Below, in pieces: positions 1 through 5,281 of a DNA stretch of 8,610 nt. Location of the stretch: the NCBI GenBank assembly GCA_946002045.1, contig CAMFYM010000054.1, positions 1 to 8,610 on the forward strand, written 5' to 3'. Every line of letters starts with the position of its first letter. Position 1 is the first letter of the stretch. This stretch comes from an uncultured Clostridia bacterium. GTDB lineage: Bacteria > Bacillota > Clostridia > Oscillospirales > Acutalibacteraceae. The notes under the pieces were generated by a model. That model had not been told where the DNA came from, ran no database searches, and saw only the letters and a list, made by a program, of their open reading frames with translations. The position numbers were made by a program, and so were the translations under genes.

Positions 1-45
1 ACACCTAAGCCTTCGTCGGCAGCGTCAGATGTGTATAAGAGACAG
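1..45. other. Residual Illumina/Nextera adapter (not genomic)
   Basis: Bases 13-45 match the 33-base Nextera read-1 transposase adapter, ending in the 19-base Tn5 mosaic end (27-45). Bases 5-12 read CTAAGCCT, an i5 index of the Nextera set (known as S508/N508), and bases 1-4 (ACAC) are the end of the P5 oligo. The order P5 end, index, read-1 adapter, mosaic end is exactly that of a sequencing library molecule, so this is untrimmed adapter on a contig end rather than a biological transposon. Genomic sequence starts at 46. The reverse strand of this stretch supplies the false tail and stop codon of the neighbouring reading frame. Confidence 0.98.
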
Positions 46-589
46 TAATATCACTGTATCCATCAATAAGAGCTATATCTTTCAGCTTGTTCAATTCAGT
101 TTCGTTAATATAAAGAGGATAGCCAATTCGACTATATACACAATCATTTAAAATTTTTTCATCAACTTCGTATTTGCTGCTATCGCAATAATCACAATGC
201 TCAATAACCTTATACCCATTTTCATTGGGTAATGCGTTAAGCCTTGTTGTCGGCGTTATTTGATATGCAAGAATTTCATTATGATTTTTTGTATATATTG
301 GTCTAAAGTTTTCGTTACTGACTCCAAATTCAAGCATATATTCCATTAACTCTTGCTTAACAGCCATATCGTAATTTATATCGGTTTGAAAATAATCCTT
401 TTTCTTTGGAATACTTGATTTTGGATACTCATAATTTCTAAACTGTGTTTTCTTTATATCGCAATGGGGGCAATCGCTTTTCCAAAAATCATTATACATA
501 TCATTGCAATAACAAAGCTTAACAAAGTTCAGTTGATATGCGACTGCTTTTGAGCAATCTCCCCAATTCTTTTCTGCAAAAGTTTTCAT
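46..589 (-). CDS. Hypothetical protein with two CxxC motifs, 3' end cut off by adapter
   Basis: About 181 residues are genuine. The ATG at 589 is preceded by GAAAGGTG at good spacing. The protein is soluble-looking, with no signal peptide or membrane segment. It has CYC at residues 26-28, CPHC at 40-43 and CDYC at 132-135, so two CxxC pairs about 90 residues apart could form a split zinc site. I do not recognise the family. The spacing loosely recalls 'double CXXC(G)' proteins, some of which are toxin-immunity proteins, but the final glycine of that motif is absent and the match is weak. The true C-terminus is unknown: after the Ile codon ending the genomic part, the frame reads into the adapter and yields VSYTHLTLPTKA plus a TAG stop, none of which is biological. 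A plausible own promoter lies just upstream and the LRR-gene terminator separates it from that gene. Confidence 0.7.
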
Positions 590-625
590 TTTTCACCTTT
601 CGTATCGTTTGTAAATTACATCACT

Positions 626-654
626 AATATATCATAATGCAAATATATCTTCAA
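626..654 (-). promoter_or_regulatory. Probable promoter of the double-CxxC gene
   Basis: On the minus strand TTGAAG (649-654) is followed after 17 bases by TATATT (626-631), about 37 bases before the start codon at 589. An overlapping alternative, TTGATA with TATGAT at 18-base spacing, begins a few bases upstream. Matches to the sigma-A consensus are moderate in AT-rich DNA, so this is a sequence-only call. Confidence 0.45.
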
Positions 655-688
655 TATCAAGTTAGCGTGATACCAAAATAATGTAACG

Positions 689-721
689 AAACACCCCTCA
701 TTATTGGATTGAGGGGTGTTT
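689..721 (-). terminator. Rho-independent terminator after the LRR lipoprotein gene
   Basis: The arms AAACACCCCTCA (689-700) and TGAGGGGTGTTT (710-721) are perfect 12-bp complements around a 9-base loop. It lies 13 bases past the stop codon of the LRR gene. The T-rich tail is short on the minus strand (TTTCGTTAC) and slightly better on the plus strand, but both flanking genes are minus-strand, so it most likely ends the LRR transcript and insulates the next gene. Confidence 0.8.
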
Positions 722-734
722 TGCTTTATCTGTT

Positions 735-1778
735 TTATTTACTGTAATGAATATTTACATTTGCAAGCTTGTCGTTATCCGAGTCAATTTTAATCTTTTG
801 CCAATCGCTTTCGCTTGAATTATAGAAAATATCGGTTACCGTTTTCTCGGCAGTAAAATTATTTCTGCCTATTGCTTTAAGGGATTTTGGAAGAGTAATT
901 TTATCAAGATTGCCGTAGCTGATAACACCTTCTCCAAGCTCGGTTATACCTTCTTCAATTATTATTTCATCAATATATGAATACATATATATCAAGGCTT
1001 GGTCATCATTATACATAACTTCAAGGAAGCCAATAAGATTATAAAACAACTGATCCTGCTGTTCTATTTTGCCCTCGCCTTCTACCGTTAGCTTTCCTGT
1101 TAAAAGATTTGCAGTACATTTTATATTTGTATTTGGAATAGTATCGCTGATTATTTCATTGTTCAGCTTAGTTTTTTCAAAGCCACTACACTTTGGTACA
1201 CTTGCCAAATAGCTTATTGAGCATTTTTCAAGGTCAATATCAGTATCCTTTCTGATTTTAGCCCAGTCTTTTTCCGAACCACCGTAGTTTATTTTGTTAA
1301 TATTGAAATATTTGAATACTGCCTCGGACGGATTGGAATACGGATTATTAAAATTATAAACACCTGCGATAGCTTTAGCCGTTTTCGGAATTGTTATTTC
1401 GGTTAGATTTTTATATGAACAAAAATCACCAACATCAAAAACCGTTACACCCTCAGTAATTACTATCTCTTTTACATCGTCACAACTGCAACCGTTTTCC
1501 TTAAATAGCGCTTCAACCTGAATGTTCCAATTTGACCAAGGCAGAACACCAACGCTGTTAATAGTCATAGTTCCTGTTGATTTATCAAAAACAACATATG
1601 AACCTGGGTAAACCTCTGCCGAGAACTCGTTTTGGGCAACACTGTTTTGAGTTGTTGAGTTTTTGCTGCCAGTCGTATCACCGGAGCTTTTGCCACAGGC
1701 ACTTGTAAAAACAGTAATCACTAAAATCAAAGCAACACAAATTGAAGTAATAATAGTAGTTTTCTTTTTCATAGGCAT
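735..1778 (-). CDS. BspA-like leucine-rich-repeat lipoprotein
   Basis: A 347-residue predicted surface lipoprotein. The N-terminus MPMKKK is followed by a hydrophobic segment (about 9-26) and FTSAC, with Cys28 the likely lipidated residue; the lipobox is slightly atypical (T-S-A-C). A Ser/Thr/Asn-rich linker follows. Then come two diverged copies of one module, about 58-190 and 217-347. Each has a 'GTMTI/GKLTV' strand, an LRR_5-type stretch (VKEIVITEGVT..LTEITIPK; IDEIIIEEGIT..LDKITLPK) and an ending of the form I-Y-(G/N)-x-S-E-x-DW-x-KI ... I-x-Y. This ending is typical of BspA-like proteins of gut Clostridia. Role is inferred only: extracellular binding or adhesion. A GTG at 1784 is in frame, but it overlaps the AAGGAG ribosome site, so ATG 1778 is preferred; ATG 1772 is also possible. 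It has its own promoter and terminator, so it is probably monocistronic. Confidence 0.85.
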   Translation of the reverse strand: MPMKKKTTIITSICVALILVITVFTSACGKSSGDTTGSKNSTTQNSVAQNEFSAEVYPGSYVVFDKSTGTMTINSVGVLPWSNWNIQVEALFKENGCSCDDVKEIVITEGVTVFDVGDFCSYKNLTEITIPKTAKAIAGVYNFNNPYSNPSEAVFKYFNINKINYGGSEKDWAKIRKDTDIDLEKCSISYLASVPKCSGFEKTKLNNEIISDTIPNTNIKCTANLLTGKLTVEGEGKIEQQDQLFYNLIGFLEVMYNDDQALIYMYSYIDEIIIEEGITELGEGVISYGNLDKITLPKSLKAIGRNNFTAEKTVTDIFYNSSESDWQKIKIDSDNDKLANVNIHYSK

Positions 1779-1783
1779 ATTCA

Positions 1784-1789
1784 CTCCTT
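1784..1789 (-). promoter_or_regulatory. Ribosome binding site deciding the LRR gene start
   Basis: AAGGAG on the minus strand lies 5 bases before ATG 1778. It overlaps the in-frame GTG at 1784, which therefore cannot be the start codon. Confidence 0.8.
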
Positions 1790-1801
1790 AAAATCAACTA
1801 C

Positions 1802-1830
1802 ATTATATCTTGAAAGCAAGACTTTGTAAA
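1802..1830 (-). promoter_or_regulatory. Sigma-A-type promoter of the LRR lipoprotein gene
   Basis: On the minus strand TTTACA (1825-1830) and a perfect TATAAT (1802-1807) are separated by 17 bases. Transcription would start near 1795, giving a leader of under 20 bases with AAGGAG and ATG 1778. This is the clearest promoter in the window. Confidence 0.75.
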
Positions 1831-1986
1831 TAGATAAATTGCTGCTTATCGGCAAAACGGAATTCGTCATACACAATGTTTGATATAATGTATATAATCT
1901 GTAAGATATTTCGTTAAGATTTACAACACCATTTCGCCCGAAATTGTGTAAATGACACCTAAATGACTCCCACTGAATTATATTAC
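1831..1986. other. Intergenic stretch without a recognisable gene
   Basis: Together with its flanks this forms a 313-base gap between genes (1779-2091). The gap holds the LRR promoter, a terminator and a palindrome; this central part is AT-rich and I see no gene or RNA family in it. TATAAT-like strings occur around 1884-1898 but lack a convincing -35 partner and a gene to serve. Confidence 0.5.
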
Positions 1987-2018
1987 AAAAACTGACGCAC
2001 TACTGTGCGTCAGTTTTT
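1987..2018 (-). terminator. Strong, probably bidirectional terminator ending the 2092-5053 operon
   Basis: The arms (1987-2000 and 2005-2018) are perfect 14-bp complements with core ACTGACGCAC/GTGCGTCAGT and a 4-base loop. T runs form the outer part of the stem on both strands. It lies about 75 bases past the metallo-beta-lactamase-fold gene stop and is the first clear terminator for the minus-strand operon. Confidence 0.85.
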
Positions 2019-2039
2019 AAGAGGAGAAACATATAGAGC

Positions 2040-2075
2040 GATTGTTAATGATTGCTGTAGCAATTATTAACAATC
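2040..2075. repeat. Near-perfect 36-bp palindrome in the operon 3' region
   Basis: The arms GATTGTTAATGATTGCT (2040-2056) and AGCAATTATTAACAATC (2059-2075) pair over 17 positions around a 2-base centre. There is one irregular pair (G2050 with T2065), which is a G-U wobble in plus-strand RNA and a C-A mismatch in minus-strand RNA. No T run follows on either strand, so it is not itself a standard terminator. It could be a 3'-UTR stability hairpin, a protein-binding site or a copy of a small dispersed repeat; the window has no second copy. Confidence 0.75.
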
Positions 2076-2091
2076 ACGCAATAAGCTTTAT

Positions 2092-2955
2092 CTACATAAT
2101 ATTTGTTACATAACTAATTTTATCGTTAAGCAAAAACTTAACTCCATTTGTATTAACGGTACATAATACCTGCGATTTTGCAATGCTTTTCAACTTAAAA
2201 TTAACATCAGGATAAACTCTTTTTCGGTCATTACAAATAACAGAGTATGTGGGCATTAGGCTTTTTGCCCAGTAAAATGAGGTTGAGCCTACATATCCGT
2301 GATGTCCAACCTTTAACAAATCGATTTTACCAACATTACTTGCAATTAGCTTTTCACCACCGTTTTTGTAGTTCATATCACCTGCAAGCAGAGCTTTGTA
2401 TCCATTATATTCAACCAGAGTAACAACGCTATTGATGTTTTCTCCAAACTTAAACGGTGGCTTTTTATATTCCCCGTTAAAAAATGTAATTTTCATATCG
2501 CCAAATAAAAAAGACAGGCCGTCAAACCTTTCAATAATAGGAACATTTTTTGATTCCAAGGCATTTTTCATTTGCTGATAAACCTCAACATTATCCCATC
2601 TTTTTCGTTCCATTATAAAAATATTTTCTTCATAATAGGGCTTCAAGAAAGCTCTTTTTATTTTTACTTTTGGATGGTTAATTACAGTATCAAATCCACC
2701 AATATGGTCAGAATGGCAATGTGTTGCCAGAATAAAATCTAAAACGACCTCACCTTTGTTATTAACACAATTTTTCAGCAGGTAATCGCAAACCTCCTGC
2801 TCGTAGCCTTTTAGCTTAAGCCAAGGCTTATCAGCAGGATAATCTGTATCCTCGCCTGCGTCAATCATTGCAAAACGGTCATTGCTTTCAAGGATTATAC
2901 AGTCACTGTGACCGGTATTTAAAAAATGAATTGCGTTACTCATAAAAATTACCAT
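2092..2955 (-). CDS. Stand-alone ComEC/Rec2-like metallo-beta-lactamase-fold hydrolase
   Basis: A 287-residue protein with no membrane segments, corresponding to the metallo-beta-lactamase-fold part of ComEC without its channel. It opens with the family pattern IHFLNTGHSDCIILE (about 9-23) and FAMIDAG (28-34). The metal-binding THCHSDHIGG motif is at 78-87 (His79, His81, Asp83, His84). NINSVVTLVEYNG follows at 173-185, then LLAGDMN (Asp193) and LLKVGHHG with His218-His219. A di-metal phosphodiesterase or nuclease-like activity is expected; the substrate is unknown. The start is uncertain: ATG 2955 has GGAAAGG close upstream, while ATG 2943 (MSNAIHF) fits the family N-terminus but has a poor ribosome site. 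It lies 85 bases after the GtrA-HAD gene with no terminator between, so co-transcription is likely. A weak internal promoter (CTGAAA, 17 bases, TATACG at 3016-3044) is possible. Confidence 0.88.
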   Translation of the reverse strand: MVIFMSNAIHFLNTGHSDCIILESNDRFAMIDAGEDTDYPADKPWLKLKGYEQEVCDYLLKNCVNNKGEVVLDFILATHCHSDHIGGFDTVINHPKVKIKRAFLKPYYEENIFIMERKRWDNVEVYQQMKNALESKNVPIIERFDGLSFLFGDMKITFFNGEYKKPPFKFGENINSVVTLVEYNGYKALLAGDMNYKNGGEKLIASNVGKIDLLKVGHHGYVGSTSFYWAKSLMPTYSVICNDRKRVYPDVNFKLKSIAKSQVLCTVNTNGVKFLLNDKISYVTNIM

Positions 2956-2961
2956 GGCCTT

Positions 2962-3010
2962 TCCGGCTACAAATGTTCATAAAAATTCCTAACACCATAT
3001 TGTAGCTGGA
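2962..3010 (-). promoter_or_regulatory. Possible leader hairpin over the ribosome site of the MBL-fold gene
   Basis: Arms at 2962-2972 (TCCGGCTACAA, plus strand) and 3000-3010 (TTGTAGCTGGA) are complementary over 11 positions with one irregular pair. In the minus-strand RNA an inner GUGUU/AACAU stem can also form. The downstream arm includes the first GGA of the GGAAAGG preceding ATG 2955, so folding could partly hide that ribosome site. No T run follows. It could be a translational control element or chance; no known riboswitch class is recognised. Confidence 0.35.
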
Positions 3011-3040
3011 TAAGGCGTATAATGGGAATTGTATGATTTT

Positions 3041-4354
3041 TCAGACTATTTCCTTTTCAACATAGCACATAATATTTTCGTCATTTGAACAAATGGTTTT
3101 AGTTGCTAATCTTTTTAACTCCGGGCAGGCGTTGGAAACGGCGAAGCTTGTATCTGCTACCCTAAAGGCTGATATATCATTCCTGCTATCACCTATTACA
3201 ATAACATTATTGATGTCGTTATTTGTAATATCACAAAGCTTTCTTAATCCAAATCCTTTGTTAACACCCTTGTTTGTTATTTCCAAATTGTTAGACATAG
3301 ATGATGTTACTTCAATATCAACAAGCTCAGAAAGAAGGCGTTTCTCGCACTCCATTCTCTCGCTTTCATATTTGAAAAAAATATCAAACATTTCGATTTT
3401 AAAATCATCATCATATAAAATCAATTCAATATTCTCAATAGCTTTTCGAGTTTCCTTCATAACAGGAATATAATTTTTATCAATATTATAAAACTCAAAG
3501 GATTCGCAATTAAATTCCGAATTATTCACAAATGGAATTCCGTTTGCATATAACTCTGCAAAACAGGTATAGGACTTTAATAGATTATAAATTCTAATAG
3601 CTGTGTCCTTTGCGATTGGTGAGCAGCTTTTTATTCCGGTTATTCGCTGATTTATTCCTGCACCGTTTGAATAAACAAAATATTCAATGCTATCACAGCT
3701 GCGTACCTCAAAGGGAATTTCATAAAAAGTTCGACCTGTTAAAATTGCCGTTTTTATACCATTATCAGACAATCTTTTTATTGCGCATATGTTTTCTTCA
3801 CTTATGGTGGAGTTACTGCTTAAAAGAGTTCCATCTAAATCAACTGCTATAATTCTTTTTTTCATTTCTTTTTTCTTTATTTGAATAATATATCGTTCAA
3901 TAGGATAGGTCCAGATTGTAGGAATGTTAATAATAATGAATTTTGAAGCTATTTCTACAATTGGAGTATTTATATTTCTTTCTAAAATAAACGAACCAAA
4001 AACACTGCCAATGTATGAGCTAACTAAAATATTGAACACTGCCAGTAAAAAATATAAAAGAGAGCTGTATGCAGGATTGATATTTGAATGAAAGGTTATT
4101 TTCCTATTTATCAAATATGCTGCAATATATCCGATTGAGGTAGATAGCACATAAGAGAACAGATACCCTTTATATTTTATTCCAAGCAAAGACAATAACG
4201 CATTATTGGGTAGGGCAATATCATTGAATTTTTCAAATACAACATAAATAAAAAATAAATATGAAGCTACATCAAGTATTGAGGTTACCAGTACTGATAT
4301 ATTAAATTTTACAAATTTCCATATTTCAGGATGATTAACTTTTAATTTGGTCAT
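3041..4354 (-). CDS. GtrA-family membrane domain fused to HAD (Cof-type) phosphatase
   Basis: A 437-residue two-domain protein. Residues 1-160 are GtrA-like: four membrane helices (about 19-40, 63-82, 97-123, 132-157), NRKITF after helix 2 and PTIWTYP in helix 4. GtrA proteins are thought to move polyprenyl-phosphate sugars across the membrane. From about 165 a HAD-IIB/Cof-like phosphatase follows: VDLDGTLL with nucleophile Asp172 and Asp174, ILTGRT (Thr206), the motif III Lys near 366, and GDSRND at 388-393. All four HAD motifs are intact. ATG 4354 is chosen because it aligns with the neighbouring GtrA start and overlaps that gene by only 20 bases; ATG 4381 would add nine residues. An internal ATG at 3865 (MKKRIIAVDLDGT) looks like an ancestral HAD start but lacks a GGAGG-like site. 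The junction is A-rich, so a sequencing slip is conceivable, yet one frame is open throughout. The phosphatase substrate is unknown. Confidence 0.88.
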   Translation of the reverse strand: MTKLKVNHPEIWKFVKFNISVLVTSILDVASYLFFIYVVFEKFNDIALPNNALLSLLGIKYKGYLFSYVLSTSIGYIAAYLINRKITFHSNINPAYSSLLYFLLAVFNILVSSYIGSVFGSFILERNINTPIVEIASKFIIINIPTIWTYPIERYIIQIKKKEMKKRIIAVDLDGTLLSSNSTISEENICAIKRLSDNGIKTAILTGRTFYEIPFEVRSCDSIEYFVYSNGAGINQRITGIKSCSPIAKDTAIRIYNLLKSYTCFAELYANGIPFVNNSEFNCESFEFYNIDKNYIPVMKETRKAIENIELILYDDDFKIEMFDIFFKYESERMECEKRLLSELVDIEVTSSMSNNLEITNKGVNKGFGLRKLCDITNNDINNVIVIGDSRNDISAFRVADTSFAVSNACPELKRLATKTICSNDENIMCYVEKEIV

Positions 4355-4856
4355 TTTCTCTTTTTTTTCTGTGAATAACAAATCTGTTTAAGGGGTATGT
4401 CCAAATAGTTGGAACGGTCATAACAATAATCTTCATAATCATTTCAACAATAACATTATCCCATCCGTTGTTTTTTACCCATGTTCCAAGGAATGCACCA
4501 AACCAAGTATTAAACATTATAGTACATACTACCATAATGGCATAAATTATTGTTGATAAAACAGGATTGGCATCAGCTTTAAATGTTAACTTTCTGTTCA
4601 TTATGTAAGCTGCTGCATAACCGATTATTGCAGATATACAGTATGAATACATATACCCTTTATATTCAATTCCCAAAAAGCTTAATATTGCATTATCAGT
4701 AACAGGTACCTCGTTTAAAGATTTAAAAACCAAGTATTGAAGGAACAGAAATACTCCAAGCTCTAAAACAGAGGTACTTGCGCCTGTGAATGAAAATTTA
4801 ATGAATTTCCAAATTTCCGAGTGCTTTTCAGTAAAGGCTAATAACTTATTTTTCAT
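4335..4856 (-). CDS. GtrA-family polyprenyl-sugar flippase-like membrane protein
   Basis: A 173-residue protein with four predicted membrane helices (about 23-44, 67-86, 100-124, 135-158), the NRKLTF motif at 87-92, PTIWTYP in the last helix and a basic tail. This is the normal size and layout of GtrA proteins, which are implicated in transfer of lipid-linked sugars for cell-wall polysaccharide or glycosylation. It is a clear paralogue of the GtrA half of the next gene: EIWKF near the start, a GI-YKGY block before helix 2, NRK-TF and PTIWTYP are all shared. The frame is open up to 4931, but the extra residues are Cys/Asn-rich read-through of the upstream gene. ATG 4856 has GAGAGGA seven bases before it and overlaps the preceding stop in ATGA, indicating translational coupling. 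Confidence 0.9.
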   Translation of the reverse strand: MKNKLLAFTEKHSEIWKFIKFSFTGASTSVLELGVFLFLQYLVFKSLNEVPVTDNAILSFLGIEYKGYMYSYCISAIIGYAAAYIMNRKLTFKADANPVLSTIIYAIMVVCTIMFNTWFGAFLGTWVKNNGWDNVIVEMIMKIIVMTVPTIWTYPLNRFVIHRKKRENDQIKS

Positions 4857-5053
4857 TGTTTTTTCCTCTCTACAATGGTTGCAATAGTTATTGCAAACAT
4901 AATAATTACAGCAATGATTGAAAAGGTGCATAGAGTATATCCGGCAAAGCTTGTTGTGCCAAGTCTTCCTGAATTTGATTTTACAAGAATTAAGCCAATT
5001 AAGAATATAATTGACGATATTATAAATGTGATAACATTTATTTTCGTGTTCAT
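4853..5053 (-). CDS. Small two-helix membrane protein, first gene of GtrA operon
   Basis: A 66-residue protein, MNTKINVITF... to ...IVERKKQ, with two hydrophobic helices (about 6-24 and 40-61) joined by a short polar loop containing KSNSGRLG and ending in a basic ERKKQ tail. GAGGTGA lies five bases before ATG 5053, which supports a real start. Its TGA stop overlaps the ATG of the GtrA gene by four bases. I do not recognise a family. Position and coupling suggest it works with, or is made in step with, the GtrA protein, for example as a small membrane partner; this is inference. Confidence 0.75.
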   Translation of the reverse strand: MNTKINVITFIISSIIFLIGLILVKSNSGRLGTTSFAGYTLCTFSIIAVIIMFAITIATIVERKKQ

Positions 5054-5084
5054 CTATATCACCTCATTCAGAGGATATAACAAA

Positions 5085-5114
5085 AAAATAAAGAACTGAT
5101 TTGTTTTATGTCAA
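5085..5114 (-). promoter_or_regulatory. Candidate promoter of the GtrA operon
   Basis: On the minus strand a perfect TTGACA (5109-5114) is followed after 18 bases by TATTTT (5085-5090), about 30 bases before ATG 5053. The -10 is weak (four of six) and lies in an A/T run. No second candidate in 5054-5218 looks better. The 228-base divergent gap otherwise holds only the plus-strand regulatory region. Confidence 0.4.
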
Positions 5115-5218
5115 ATTTATGTAAAATAAATAGATTTGATGGGTATAAATCTAACGCTCAGATTGTATCACCTAAAGCTGAGTGAAATCAGCAATAATAT
5201 TTATTTTTAAAAAGGGTC

Positions 5219-5247
5219 TTCTCAAAATCGGTCAATGGGATTAAAAT
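5219..5247 (+). promoter_or_regulatory. Candidate promoter of the TetR/ABC operon
   Basis: TTCTCA (5219-5224) and TAAAAT (5242-5247) are spaced by 17 bases. Transcription would begin near 5254, inside the inverted-repeat operator region, leaving a leader of about 28 bases with GGAGG (5270-5274) seven bases before ATG 5282. The -35 is a four-of-six match. The call rests partly on its fit with the operator. Confidence 0.5.
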
Positions 5248-5268
5248 AGGATTGACCGAATCGGTTAA
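5228..5268 (+). promoter_or_regulatory. Probable TetR-type operator with three ACCGA half-sites
   Basis: Three copies of one half-site occur: TCGGTCAA (5228-5235), TTGACCGA (5252-5259) and TCGGTTAA (5261-5268). The last two form a 17-bp near-palindrome centred on A5260, of usual TetR-operator size. The first and second form a perfect 9-bp inverted repeat (5228-5236 / 5251-5259) bracketing the candidate -10. Binding would cover the -10 and start site, the standard layout for autorepression by the adjacent TetR-like regulator. That this regulator is the binder is inference. Confidence 0.65.
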
Positions 5269-5281
5269 CGGAGGCTACCCT

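Noticed and set aside
13..45. Tn5-like mosaic end as evidence of a natural transposon
   Set aside because: It is preceded by an index and the P5 end in exact library order, so it is sequencing adapter.
1884..1898. Two TATAAT strings on the plus strand as promoters
   Set aside because: There is no acceptable -35 at the right spacing and no plus-strand gene downstream before a strong terminator.
1920..1975. Minus-strand frame fragments resembling the end of a coding region
   Set aside because: Frames are short, lack a start and ribosome site, and I cannot tie them to any family.
2048..2113. Plus-strand 21-residue hydrophobic peptide (MIAVAIINN...), possibly toxin-like, with AGAGGAG upstream
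   Set aside because: The purine-rich site is about 20 bases too far from the ATG, and the reading frame is formed by the palindrome and the antisense end of the MBL-fold gene.
4857..4931. N-terminal extension of the GtrA protein starting at 4931
   Set aside because: It is Cys/Asn-rich read-through of the overlapping 66-residue gene; ATG 4856 has a good ribosome site and an ATGA overlap.
5177..5192. Small hairpin GCTGA/TCAGC in the divergent intergenic region as a terminator or attenuator
   Set aside because: The stem is only five base pairs, the following region is just AT-rich, and a terminator between divergent promoters makes little sense.
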